64,000 nucleotides of DNA, from contig OZ245729.1 in the NCBI GenBank assembly GCA_965227215.1, positions 496,001 to 560,000 of the forward strand, read 5' to 3'. The stretch comes from Gracilimonas sp965227215. GTDB taxonomy: Bacteria; Bacteroidota; Rhodothermia; Balneolales; Balneolaceae. Shown piece after piece: positions 17,829-27,428 of this stretch (position 1 is the first letter of the stretch; each line of letters starts with the position of its first letter). A model generated the notes under the pieces. It worked only from the letters and a program-made list of their open reading frames with translations. It made no database searches and was not told where the DNA came from. Position numbers and translations under genes: made by a program.

Positions 17829-20800
17829 TTATTGTCCGTTCAGATATTGCCATTCGGCCACCTGATGCAGATACTCAAGCAGTACCTGCTGATACTTTTG
17901 TTTGATATCGGTGGCCTCATCCAAATAATTCGTATAGGTCACATAATTGATCTCCCCTGCTTCAAAACTTTTCCGGGCGGTATTCATCAGTTCATCTGCA
18001 AGCTCGATTTGCTCATTCTGATAGAATTCTACCTGCACCTGAAGCTGTTCCAATTCTGACCGGAGTTGATCGGTGCGAGATTGCAGTTCAAATCGGTAAT
18101 CCTGCACTTTCATCGACACTGCTTTTGATTCCAGTCTTGCCGCCTTTGAGCGCTGATACTGTGCGGTGAACCAAAGCGGGACCTTCAACCCAATGTGGAT
18201 TCCGTAAAACCCATCCGTTCCCGCCACTTCCTGCTTTTTATACTGAAGGTCGAGGTCGGGAAGCCATTGCGAGCGTTGCAGACCCAATTCAGCTTCGGCC
18301 ACGTTGGACTGCTCTTGCAAGTAACTAAGATTTGGATTGCCACTTGCATTGATCCCATTCATTTCATTTAAAAATTCCCGGGACAGCTGTTCCAGCGAGG
18401 CTTCTGCTAACTGAACCGAATCTTCGATATAGGTCCACCGGCGAAGCTCCGTGTAGTATTGTTTGAGGTGAGCTTCGGCTTTCATCCGCTCGGATTGCAT
18501 ATTTTGATAGCGCGATTTTGCCCCGGTTAGCTCCAACCTCCCCGCTTCCCCGGTTTCATATCGAAGCTCCGCTGCTTCCATAAACTGCTGGTAAACCTCA
18601 CTCAGCTCATTTAGTATCTGCAACTGCTGATGGCCGTAAGCCACTTGGTAATAAGCTTTGCGCACCCGTTTGATCAACTCGGCTTTGGTCAGGTTCAATT
18701 CTGCCTGTTGAAGATCAACTTCTGCATTTCCAACCCTTTTCTGATTGATGAATTCCGTCGGAAAGGGCAGCTCCTGGCTGATGCCGAACGATTCAACCCC
18801 AAGTCCCTGACCGGCATCGTATTCACTGCGTGAGTAGAAGAACTCCGTATCGCCGATATCGATACGTGATCTGCTCTGAGCCTTCTGACTCTTTACCCGT
18901 TCAGAAGCCGCCTGCAGATTCAGGTTGTTTTGGAGAGCCGATTCAATGGCTTCATCAAGTGTGAGTTGTGATCCGGATTGCGCATACACATTCGAATGAG
19001 CTCCTAACATCAACCCAAAAAACAGCACAATGGGTGCGGCTATTTTAGGAGTGCTTACATTCCAGGATACGCCTTCATCAAAAATGCGATAGAGCACCGG
19101 TAGCACCACCAGGGTGAGCAAAGTCGCAGAGATCAATCCACCAATGACTACGGTAGCGAGCGGTCGCTGTACTTCCGCTCCGGCTGAGGTGGAAAGCGCC
19201 ATAGGCAGAAAGCCGAGCGCATCTGTGAATGCGGTCAAAAGCACGGGCCGCAATCGTTGCCGGGTTCCTTGTAGAATCCGTTGATCAATATCTGTCACGC
19301 CATCCTCCTTGAGTTGTTTGAAAAAACTGATAAGTATGATTCCGTTTAGCACGGCGATACCAAACAGGGCGATGAAACCAACCCCTGCCGAAATACTGAA
19401 TGGAATACCACGAATCCACAGGGCAAATACACCGCCAATAGCCGCAAGCGGAATAGCGGTAAATACCATCAGGGTTTCTTTAAAAGAGCTGAAGGTGAAA
19501 TACAGCAGTAGAAAAATGAGACCCAGTGCAATCGGAACAGCAATAGAAAGCCGGTCTTTTGCCCGCTGCAGATTCTCAAAAGCCCCGCCATAGGTTATAT
19601 AATACCCGGCCGGAAGATCAAGGTTAGCCTCCAGCTCCGTACGGATTTCATTAACGAGCGATTCCACATCACGGTTACGTACATTCACCCCTACCACAAT
19701 CCTTCGGCGGGTGTCATCCCGGGAGATCTGTGCCGGTCCTTCCCGGTAGCCAATAGATGCCACTTGTTCAAGAGGAACCTGATTTCCATTCGGCAGACTA
19801 ATGTACAGATCCCTCAGGTTTTCGATATCCTGCCGGAACGGTTCCTGCAATCTTACCACCATATCAAAACGACGCTCACCTTCAAATACCACACCCGTTT
19901 TGCCACCTGAAAATGCCGTTTGAATGGCTTGATTTACATCCTCAATCGCTAATCCATATTGAGCAATCTTGTTCCGTTCATACTCTACCACCATTTGTGG
20001 CAAGCCCGTGATCTGCTCCACGTTGATATCGGCTGCACCCTGAATGCCGCCAATAATGCCGGCCGCTTCATTCCCCTGCTCAAACAACACGTCCAGGTCA
20101 TCGCCATAAATTTTGATAGCCACATCCGACCGAACGCCTGTCATAAGTTCATTAAAGCGCATCTCGATGGGTTGGGAAAAGGCAAAATTTACGCCCGGAA
20201 CCACGCTCATAGCTTCCTGCATTTTCTCCGCCAGCTCGTTCTTGGTTTCCGCTTTAGTCCAGTTGTCCTTGTCGTGCAGAATGATGATGATATCCGACAT
20301 TTCCATCGACATCGGATCGTTCGGCACTTCCCCGGTTCCTATGCGGGATACCACTTGTTTCACCTCGTCCGGAAACTCATTCACCAGAATTCCTTCCAGT
20401 CGGGTATTGGTTTCTATAGTTTGGGAAAGAGAAGTTCCGGGTTTCACCAGCGGGTGAATGGCAAAGTCGCCCTCATCCAGTTGAGGAATGAATTCACCGC
20501 CCATTCTTAAGAACACAACCAGTGCCGAAATGAATAAGGCTCCGGCAACACCCAGAACCAGCGATTTTCTGCGGAGCGCAAAACGGATGGTCGGCTCATA
20601 GATTCCATTAAAGAAGTTCATGATCTTCGCTGAAATACCATTCTTATTCTTGATGCCGCCTTTCAGCAATACCGAAGAGATCATCGGTACGTAGGTGAGA
20701 CAGAGAATCATGGCACCCAGCATGGCAAAACCAAAGGTGAGCGCCATCGGGGTAAACATCTTGCCTTCAATGCCGGTCAGCGATAGAATCGGAATGAAAA

Positions 20801-22187
20801 CAATCAAAATAATAACCTGACCAAATATAGCGGAGCGCATCATTCGGCTGGAAGATTGAATGGTCAGCTCGTCCACTTTAGCCGCCCGTTCGGCTCCGGA
20901 TAATTTACCAAGCATACCGGATTTCGAAGTGAGCTGATACAAGGTAAATTCTACAATGATCACGGCTCCGTCAATGATAATCCCGAAATCGATGGCTCCA
21001 AGACTCATCAGGTTGGCTGAAACTCCAAACAGGTTCATCATCCCAAGCGCAAACAACATAGATAACGGAATGACTGAAGCCACTATCAGGCCGGAACGGA
21101 AATTTCCGATCAGCAAGACCAAGACAAAGATCACAATCAGCCCGCCCAGAATCAGATTTTCAGAGACTGTGGCCGTCGTTTCACTGATAAGCTCGGTGCG
21201 GTCTAGAAAAGGTGTGATCACCACTCCTTCCGGTAGCGACTCCTGTACCTGAGCAATCCGCTCTTTGATTCGGTCGATCACCTCGTTGGTGTTCTCGCCT
21301 TTCAGCATCAGGAGCTGCCCGCCTACTTTATCGCCTTCCCCATTGGCGGTGATAGCCCCATAACGCACGGCATGACCAAAGCCAACGTCAGCTACATCAC
21401 CAATGGTAACCGGAATGTTATTTTCGGTTTTGATGACCGTTGTGCGAATGTCATCCAGGGTTTGCACCTGTCCCTGACCGCGAATGAAGTAAGTCTCTGA
21501 GCCTTTCTCGATGTAGCTTCCGCCGGTGTTTTCGTTATTGCTTTCCAGCGCCTCATACATTTCGGTAAGCGTGATGTTCATGCTGCGAAGCTTTTCCGGA
21601 TTCACAGACACTTCGTACTGCTTCAGGAATCCACCCCAGCTGTTGATTTCCACGACCCCCTGAATGCCGGAGAGCTGCCGACGAACAATCCAGTCTTGTA
21701 TAGAACGTAGTTCCATAGCGTCATACTGATCGGCATACTCCGGTTCCACATCCAGGATATACTGGTAAATTTCTCCGAGTCCGGTTGTGATGGGTGCCAT
21801 CTCAGGCGTGCCCATTTCTGCAGGTATCTGCTTTTCGGCTTTTTTAAGCTGTTCCGAAACCAGCTGCCGGGGCAGGTAGGTTCCCATGTCTTCCTCAAAA
21901 ACAATGGTGACAATAGAAAGGCCGAGTTTGGATACCGAACGCATTTCCACCACACCGGGAAGGTTAGCCATGGCCAACTCCACCGGAAAAGTGATGAATT
22001 GTTCGACTTCCTGCGTAGCCAAATTCGGAGAAGTGGTAATGACGCGCACCTGATTGTTGGTTATATCCGGGACGGCATCAATCGAAACTTGGGTAAGTGA
22101 ATAGGTACCCCATGCAGCCAAAGCGATGGTCAACAGACCAATGATCAGTTTATTCCGCACAGAATAGCGAATGATATTATTAATCAT
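17829..22187 (-). CDS. CzcA/CusA heavy-metal RND pump fused to a TolC-type outer-membrane channel
   Basis: The 1452-residue protein begins with a complete HME-RND pump of about 1040 residues. It has 12 helices, the N-terminal SIDAVPDITNNQV segment, and the TM4 proton-relay Asp406 in GIIIDGAVIIVEF. After the last pump helix comes a hydrophobic signal-like segment (LFFGLMLGAHSNVYAQ), then a TolC/CzcC domain of about 370 residues beginning LTLDEAIESALQNNLNLQAA. So the inner-membrane pump and outer-membrane channel are encoded as one frame without a stop. Such fusions are known in Bacteroidota; proteolytic separation at the internal signal is plausible. The metal is not identifiable. Confidence 0.93.
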   Translation of the reverse strand: MINNIIRYSVRNKLIIGLLTIALAAWGTYSLTQVSIDAVPDITNNQVRVITTSPNLATQEVEQFITFPVELAMANLPGVVEMRSVSKLGLSIVTIVFEEDMGTYLPRQLVSEQLKKAEKQIPAEMGTPEMAPITTGLGEIYQYILDVEPEYADQYDAMELRSIQDWIVRRQLSGIQGVVEINSWGGFLKQYEVSVNPEKLRSMNITLTEMYEALESNNENTGGSYIEKGSETYFIRGQGQVQTLDDIRTTVIKTENNIPVTIGDVADVGFGHAVRYGAITANGEGDKVGGQLLMLKGENTNEVIDRIKERIAQVQESLPEGVVITPFLDRTELISETTATVSENLILGGLIVIFVLVLLIGNFRSGLIVASVIPLSMLFALGMMNLFGVSANLMSLGAIDFGIIIDGAVIIVEFTLYQLTSKSGMLGKLSGAERAAKVDELTIQSSSRMMRSAIFGQVIILIVFIPILSLTGIEGKMFTPMALTFGFAMLGAMILCLTYVPMISSVLLKGGIKNKNGISAKIMNFFNGIYEPTIRFALRRKSLVLGVAGALFISALVVFLRMGGEFIPQLDEGDFAIHPLVKPGTSLSQTIETNTRLEGILVNEFPDEVKQVVSRIGTGEVPNDPMSMEMSDIIIILHDKDNWTKAETKNELAEKMQEAMSVVPGVNFAFSQPIEMRFNELMTGVRSDVAIKIYGDDLDVLFEQGNEAAGIIGGIQGAADINVEQITGLPQMVVEYERNKIAQYGLAIEDVNQAIQTAFSGGKTGVVFEGERRFDMVVRLQEPFRQDIENLRDLYISLPNGNQVPLEQVASIGYREGPAQISRDDTRRRIVVGVNVRNRDVESLVNEIRTELEANLDLPAGYYITYGGAFENLQRAKDRLSIAVPIALGLIFLLLYFTFSSFKETLMVFTAIPLAAIGGVFALWIRGIPFSISAGVGFIALFGIAVLNGIILISFFKQLKEDGVTDIDQRILQGTRQRLRPVLLTAFTDALGFLPMALSTSAGAEVQRPLATVVIGGLISATLLTLVVLPVLYRIFDEGVSWNVSTPKIAAPIVLFFGLMLGAHSNVYAQSGSQLTLDEAIESALQNNLNLQAASERVKSQKAQSRSRIDIGDTEFFYSRSEYDAGQGLGVESFGISQELPFPTEFINQKRVGNAEVDLQQAELNLTKAELIKRVRKAYYQVAYGHQQLQILNELSEVYQQFMEAAELRYETGEAGRLELTGAKSRYQNMQSERMKAEAHLKQYYTELRRWTYIEDSVQLAEASLEQLSREFLNEMNGINASGNPNLSYLQEQSNVAEAELGLQRSQWLPDLDLQYKKQEVAGTDGFYGIHIGLKVPLWFTAQYQRSKAARLESKAVSMKVQDYRFELQSRTDQLRSELEQLQVQVEFYQNEQIELADELMNTARKSFEAGEINYVTYTNYLDEATDIKQKYQQVLLEYLHQVAEWQYLNGQ

Positions 22188-22303
22188 ATCAAAGAGATGT
22201 AGAAATTGTGAGTTAGAAAATGAATTGAATCAGGCGTAGTTTTCCTGAGATCAATGTTTAAAGAAGAGAAAAGCAGATATCACACTGCCAAATAAGAAGG
22301 AGT

Positions 22304-22744
22304 TTAAATGAGAAGGCGAGTAATCCGGAGCGATTGATGCATTACCGGAGGTGGTAAAGGAAGTTCCCCAATAGTAAAAGAATGTTGAGTTTGTTTAGAA
22401 AGGAGACTGATTTCGAATTCCTCATGTTCATAGCTCAGCGAAAGGTAGAAATCGGTTTCCTGCTTCTTTAAGGTCAGGGCAAGGTCATCAAAACAACAGG
22501 AGCTATGAAAAGAATGTACATCGTTCTCCTCATCCATCAGGTGAAACCCTTCATCATCCTGATGGTGATCAACCACCAATTCATAACAACCTTCATCGGC
22601 ATTAAATACGGAATAGATGGAATGAGAGTCCACAAAACCCAGAATTTTAACCGGTAGCACAATAGCCATCAACAGCCAGGATAGGATAAATCCAGCGGTG
22701 GTTAGCCAGTTAATTCTATGTATGTATGAGCGGATAAATTTCAT
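22304..22744 (-). CDS. Small membrane-anchored His/Asp-rich protein of the metal-efflux operon
   Basis: This 146-residue protein has one hydrophobic N-terminal helix (about 15-35) followed by a histidine- and acid-rich region (VVDHHQDDEGFHLMDEEND, then HSFHSSCC). It ends in PLPPPVM. No named family is recognised. It lies 116 bases upstream of the pump gene on the same strand, so a periplasmic metal-binding or sensing role is inferred from composition and position. Confidence 0.6.
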   Translation of the reverse strand: MKFIRSYIHRINWLTTAGFILSWLLMAIVLPVKILGFVDSHSIYSVFNADEGCYELVVDHHQDDEGFHLMDEENDVHSFHSSCCFDDLALTLKKQETDFYLSLSYEHEEFEISLLSKQTQHSFTIGELPLPPPVMHQSLRITRLLI

Positions 22745-22823
22745 TCACAGAAAGTAAGCATATTTTCACTGTTGGACAATGAGGTGGCATTTGTTAGTAT
22801 TTATTGACTAAAAATGAGGGTAT

Positions 22824-22860
22824 AAAAAAAGGTTCCATTCGTAATCGAACGAAACCTTTT
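22824..22860 (-). terminator. Terminator after the lipoprotein gene at 22886
   Basis: On the minus strand AAAGGTTTCGTTCG pairs with CGAATGGAACCTTT across a four-base loop (one mismatch, one G-U) and runs into TTTTTATA. Confidence 0.85.
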
Positions 22861-22885
22861 ATTCATAGCACTTTATCTACTTTTC

Positions 22886-23299
22886 TTATTCAAACTCGAT
22901 GATATCAGCGGTAATAGAAACCGATGCTTTTGTATAAACCACAAAGTTCGTCGTGTTGGAGTCATATTGAATGTTAATAAGCGCAAGTGTTCTCCGTTCT
23001 ATCGATTCACCTTGTTTCTCAAAGTTATCCCAAAGCGATTCACGAGCTTCTTTATATAACATTTTATTTCCATCAAGAGGAATTAAACCTATAGAATTAG
23101 TGGCAACGCCCCATGAATAACTGGCTCCAAATAAATGCGATACTTCAGAGGTGCCCGTCACATTTTTAGCCACAATAGTATAGTTTCCTTCTTTTAGCTG
23201 AACCTCGGTACTATTGGAGGCCACAAACATACCTGCGTTTCCACAGCCGGTAAGCAGAAATGCCACGGCCATAAGAATGATAAATGTATAAGATTTCAT
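22886..23299 (-). CDS. Small lipoprotein of unknown function
   Basis: The 137-residue product has a lipoprotein signal with lipobox LLTGC (Cys19). The mature part includes EVQLKEGNYTIVAKNVTGTSEVSHLFG, then a predicted helical ARESLWDNFEK and final beta strands. It resembles a Bacteroidota lipoprotein family without known function. It lies ten bases after the SDR gene and shares its transcript, ending at a terminator. Confidence 0.7.
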   Translation of the reverse strand: MKSYTFIILMAVAFLLTGCGNAGMFVASNSTEVQLKEGNYTIVAKNVTGTSEVSHLFGASYSWGVATNSIGLIPLDGNKMLYKEARESLWDNFEKQGESIERRTLALINIQYDSNTTNFVVYTKASVSITADIIEFE

Positions 23300-23309
23300 A
23301 TTGATAAGA

Positions 23310-24185
23310 TTATTTTTGATTGGATTGTAGTTTTATTTGCTGTACTTCTTGGTTAAAAAAATCCTGTAAACGATGAATGCCGTGGCGGGTTGCAATATTA
23401 TCTCTGCCCATGAGAGTGAAGAAGAACTCCAATGGTCCATAGGTTTTCTGTGATGTTATCAAGCGGGCGGTATGAGTGGCCAGTACCCGGATAATGTCAG
23501 GAAGGTGTATGATCTTCCGGGGCTTATTCCACGCAAATAACGAGAGTTCTGCGATCTCATTGTGGGTAAGGATATCCGGCCCTCCAACTTCGATCTCGGA
23601 TTCATTACGGGCAATAGCTTCCACACAAATTTCAGCAAGGTCAGCTCCATGAATGGGATTCAGTTTGTACTCCCCATCCCCAAAAAGAAACACTCTGCCG
23701 CCTTCGGCCATGCTAAGGAAGTCACTCAAATCCGAGAAAAACCCATTCGGACGTATAATAGTATGGTCCATACCGGAAGATCTCAGCTCATCTACGAACC
23801 GTTCTTTGGCCTCAACCATTCTGAGATTTTTTAAATGCTGACCATTAAGTACGGAGATATAAATAAATTTCTGAACCCCGGCTCGTTCTGCTTCTTTCAA
23901 TAAGCTTACATTTGCCTGATAATCAACTTCCATATAGGTAAGCCCATCTTTTTGGCGGGTGATACCGATGGTGGAGATCACCACATCTACTCCATTACAT
24001 AAGCCCGAAAGCGTCTGAGGTCTAGTGACCTCGGCCTGAATGATCTCCACATTATCTAGATCGAGGTCGTTTAGCTTTTCTGGAGAGCGTGCTACAGCCG
24101 TTGTGGGAATTTCCCAACGCTGCAGCTCCTTTAAAATGTATTTGCCAAGGTATCCGGTGGCTCCGGCTACTAATATACGTTTCAT
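23310..24185 (-). CDS. NmrA-like SDR family NAD(P)-binding protein
   Basis: The 291-residue protein has the nucleotide-binding motif GATGYLG (8-14), an acidic end of strand 3 region (EVTRP), VVISTIGITRQ, and an atypical-SDR C-terminal half. These match the NmrA/NAD(P)-sensor-like group; the usual YxxxK pair is not evident. It may sense redox state or bind an NAD(P)-dependent substrate. It is co-transcribed with the lipoprotein gene downstream. Confidence 0.85.
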   Translation of the reverse strand: MKRILVAGATGYLGKYILKELQRWEIPTTAVARSPEKLNDLDLDNVEIIQAEVTRPQTLSGLCNGVDVVISTIGITRQKDGLTYMEVDYQANVSLLKEAERAGVQKFIYISVLNGQHLKNLRMVEAKERFVDELRSSGMDHTIIRPNGFFSDLSDFLSMAEGGRVFLFGDGEYKLNPIHGADLAEICVEAIARNESEIEVGGPDILTHNEIAELSLFAWNKPRKIIHLPDIIRVLATHTARLITSQKTYGPLEFFFTLMGRDNIATRHGIHRLQDFFNQEVQQIKLQSNQK

Positions 24186-24464
24186 GATGTTTGATCTTGA
24201 TTACAGAGCCAAGATCACCAGATAAAGAACAGCAATCGTACGGATACATAAATTCGGAGTCTTTATGAGATTTCGGACTTTTTGCCCTGGCCTTTTGGAG
24301 AGTACATCTAAGAGAACAAAGAATAAATAAGATGAAGAAAGGGTTTCGGTCTTATTCAGCTTTCATGATGTGAGGGACTTGCTTGCTGTCTGTATAACTA
24401 CTAGAGTCATTTATCTTTGAAACACCGCTGCATTACAGCGTTTCAGGTCAGTACCCAAATCGGA

Positions 24465-26279
24465 TCAACCACCCTGTTGTTTTATCCATTTCCGGGGGGT
24501 GAGTCCGGTTTTCTTTTTAAAGTAGTCGTTAAAGGTAGATTTTGAGTTGAAGCCACTTTCAAAGGCCAAGCCCAACAGCGTAAAGTTCTTATTAACGGGG
24601 TCCAGAGCTTTTTCCTTGAAACACTCCAGCCTGAAACTATTTACATAATCGTTAAAACTCATCCCAATCTGGTCATTGAGCATCCAGGATAGCTTGTTGG
24701 GGTGAACATTCGCTTCTTCCGCAAGTGTTCTCAGCGATAAGGACGTATCTAAATAACGCATGTCGTGATTCATAATTTGATCGAGCTGATCCGAAACCAT
24801 CGAGACTTCATCTTCATCCATTAGTGCACTTGCCGTACCATTCGCACCGCTTTGTCTCTTCAATCGTTCTACAACAGAATCAGGAATGCTTTCCGCTTCA
24901 GGTAAGCGTGATGAGTGAAAATTTGTCTTCACCAGTTCCTGGTAGCTTTTTGATGTACGGATCGGTTCGAGTAATGGAATACTGAGAAAATTGGCATACT
25001 GACCCCGTTTATTTTCCACAGCATCCGTGAGTACTCCCAGAGCTTTATCCTCCAAACCTGCGTTCACGTATAGGTAAAGCAGCCAGGGAATAAGTGATAT
25101 AGGTTCCGAATGTACAGCCTCTTCAATTTGCCATAAAGATACCTCATGATCATCGGGCCGACCAATGAGTTCATTAAGGATACGGCAACTCTTCGTCGAT
25201 TCTGCTAAGTCATTAGTGTCTGTAAATGCTTCGAGTTCTTCTCCCCTTTTCAAGCTGATCAGACAAAGCTGTTTTAATGCAATTGCATGCGTGAAGGCCG
25301 GGTTTATATTTAGAGCAGTTTCAACGGTTTTAAGCGCGAGCTCATACTCTTTCTGTAAAAAGTGAATATTTGCCTTCGTGAAATGATGATTGGGGGATAA
25401 AGGATCGAGTTGTAAGATATGTTTGGTATGCTTCATGGCTTCATCAAACCAGCCAATGGCCGTATATAATTCAGCTAACCCTTCCTCGGCTTCCGTATAA
25501 GATGGATTTAAAGCCATTGAGCCTTGATATAGCTTCTCTGCTTCCCTGTAATTCCAGTGCCCCCAAAATTCAAGCGTCGCTTTGCTATAGTATCCCAGAA
25601 ATGACTGATCGTCGATCTCAAACCCTCTGTCTATATAATCTGCGGCCTTATCAAGTGAAGCAATATTCGGGGTCCATGATCCAAACATTGAATGGCAATA
25701 ACCCGCTCCGAAATAGGGCCAGGAAAAATCCGGAGCCATCTCTATACATTGCGGATAAAACTTCATCGCATTTCCAATGCCTTCACTGTCCCAACGCAAG
25801 TGATTATATCGCGCCTTTAAATATAGATTATAGGCCTGAATATTATCGGTAGGTATATCCACCAGGCGTTCACTGATCTCCAGGTGTCCAAAATTTTCCC
25901 TGATCTGTTCCGCGATAGCTAGGCTAATCTCATCCTGCAACTCAAAGATATCCTCAATGTCCCGGTCAAAACGGCCCGACCATATCTGAAATCCATCCGT
26001 TGTTTGTATCAGCTGTGCCGATATCCGAACTCTATTTTTTGACTTACGAACACTCCCTTCCAATACCGTAGAAACTCCCAGCTGATTACCAATGTGCCGC
26101 ACATCCATCTGCTTGCCCTTAAAAGCAAAAGACGAGGTTCGGGCGGTCACTTTCAAACCCTCAACCCGGGTTAAGGCATTTATGATATCCTCAGTAATAC
26201 CGTCACTGAAGTATTCATTTTCAGGATCTGCGCTTAGGTTCAGAAAAGGCAGAATAGCTATGGATTTATTATTGATCAA
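24465..26279 (-). CDS. TolB-like/TPR/AraC-type transcriptional regulator
   Basis: The 604-residue protein joins three parts: a FlgO/TolB-like N-terminal domain (about 1-130, with SIAILPFLNLS and FSDGITEDIINAL), a TPR solenoid (about 150-400), and a C-terminal AraC HTH (about 505-604, with LGLAFESGFNSKSTFN). The frame begins with TTG at 26279; an in-frame stop lies a short way upstream and homologues begin at the same point, so this start is preferred. Regulators of this build are frequent in Bacteroidota. Targets are unknown; the SDR/lipoprotein pair is downstream on the same strand. Confidence 0.88.
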   Translation of the reverse strand: MINNKSIAILPFLNLSADPENEYFSDGITEDIINALTRVEGLKVTARTSSFAFKGKQMDVRHIGNQLGVSTVLEGSVRKSKNRVRISAQLIQTTDGFQIWSGRFDRDIEDIFELQDEISLAIAEQIRENFGHLEISERLVDIPTDNIQAYNLYLKARYNHLRWDSEGIGNAMKFYPQCIEMAPDFSWPYFGAGYCHSMFGSWTPNIASLDKAADYIDRGFEIDDQSFLGYYSKATLEFWGHWNYREAEKLYQGSMALNPSYTEAEEGLAELYTAIGWFDEAMKHTKHILQLDPLSPNHHFTKANIHFLQKEYELALKTVETALNINPAFTHAIALKQLCLISLKRGEELEAFTDTNDLAESTKSCRILNELIGRPDDHEVSLWQIEEAVHSEPISLIPWLLYLYVNAGLEDKALGVLTDAVENKRGQYANFLSIPLLEPIRTSKSYQELVKTNFHSSRLPEAESIPDSVVERLKRQSGANGTASALMDEDEVSMVSDQLDQIMNHDMRYLDTSLSLRTLAEEANVHPNKLSWMLNDQIGMSFNDYVNSFRLECFKEKALDPVNKNFTLLGLAFESGFNSKSTFNDYFKKKTGLTPRKWIKQQGG

Positions 26280-26353
26280 AGATAAAGCAGTTGGTTTGCA
26301 GGCAACCCGCTATTCATAATACAGAAAGAAGAGAAAAAATGCGCCCCCGGGTT

Positions 26354-26505
26354 TTCTCTGGTTATGCAGCTCCGGCTGCGTAACCCCACCCGGGAAGCAC
26401 CAGCTTCCAGTCTTGCTGCACTCGGGTAATGGACTCCATTCAGTAATGCGAAGCCGGAGCTTCCTGGACTCCGTTGCGAAGGCAGACCTTCGCAACGAGG
26501 TTAAA
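26354..26505 (+). repeat. 152-bp palindrome-rich interspersed repeat, copy A
   Basis: This is one of two direct copies of equal length (the other at 31608). It holds nested inverted repeats: GCAGC-TCCG-GCTGC, an imperfect GGAAGC...GCTTCC, a complementary GAAGCCGGAGCTTCC in the second half, and a perfect ten-base stem GTTGCGAAGG/CCTTCGCAAC (26473-26496). The whole element could fold into a branched structure. Its minus-strand translation gives a pseudo-coding peptide including QPELHNQR, shared with copy B, but it is better read as a non-coding repeat. The rest of the gap 26280-26704 shows no gene. Confidence 0.85.
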
Positions 26506-26704
26506 TACACCTCCGGTTTAATTATCTCACCATAGGCTTCCCAAAAGTCCAAAATCTCACCAATACGTCCGCAATTTCATATCAGGACGTTTGGCCTGCT
26601 ATTTCTCACGATCATTGATCTGTCGATTCGATAAAGTGGATTTTTAAGACTGAATCTATCGACAACTATCAAATCATTCATTTAACCTTTTAAAATTCAG
26701 AACA

Positions 26705-27352
26705 ATGAAAAACCTACTTATTATTGTTTTTACGCTTGTCTCAATTAGTGCTTTTGCACAAACTAACTCATCAACGGATAAAGAAGATGAAGTAGCCTAT
26801 AAGTGGCAGGTAAGTATGCCTTATATAGTTCCAGATGAGATTATCTATGGTTATGACAAGCGTACAAGTATTCAAATGGTAGAATTGCATGTAAAACGTA
26901 ACCTGGACAACAAAAACATTGTAGGTGTGAAATTTGCCACCTGGCGATTGTTTCAACCTATGGGAATCCTATGGTGGGAAGGCCTATTGGATAAGATCGA
27001 GTCAGGAAGTGACTATTACGATGGCTACCTTAGAGAAACCGGAATTGGTATTTCTTATCAACGTATGCTTTGGAAAGGGCTTTTTGGATCTATTGAAGTA
27101 CTGCCACAAATTCAAACCTATACCGATCTAGACGGCAATAAAATCAAGAATGGCTTTAAAGTTTACAATTCGTACCACTTGGGCTACCATTTCACGATCG
27201 GTAAGAAAAAACGTTTTTTCATAGAACCTCAGGTTCATGTAAACCAATGGATGTTTGACAACAACTCCCCTGAAGGGTTTAAAGAGTTTGATGACAAATA
27301 TGGAAACGTCTTCCTATTTGAGCCGAACATTTACTTAGGGTGGAATTTTTAA
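26705..27352 (+). CDS. Secreted outer-membrane-like protein of unknown function
   Basis: The 215-residue product has a signal peptide (MKNLLIIVFTLVSISAFAQ), then amphipathic beta strands and a C-terminal aromatic end (IYLGWNF) typical of outer-membrane barrels. No family is recognised. It is the first of three small genes that read toward the AraC regulator at 29101. Confidence 0.65.
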   Translation: MKNLLIIVFTLVSISAFAQTNSSTDKEDEVAYKWQVSMPYIVPDEIIYGYDKRTSIQMVELHVKRNLDNKNIVGVKFATWRLFQPMGILWWEGLLDKIESGSDYYDGYLRETGIGISYQRMLWKGLFGSIEVLPQIQTYTDLDGNKIKNGFKVYNSYHLGYHFTIGKKKRFFIEPQVHVNQWMFDNNSPEGFKEFDDKYGNVFLFEPNIYLGWNF

Positions 27353-27428
27353 AGTTTGGCTGCCTCGGAGCAACGATGGGATACGCCAAAAAAATAATTC
27401 TACCAAGACAGACTCAGAACCTGATACT

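Noticed and set aside
20113..20510. Several plus-strand frames inside the RND pump gene
   Set aside because: They are antisense shadows of the pump coding sequence.
26310..26552. Minus-strand frame across repeat copy A
   Set aside because: It encodes a peptide only because the repeat can be read through; copy B gives a related but shifted peptide, so the element is treated as non-coding.
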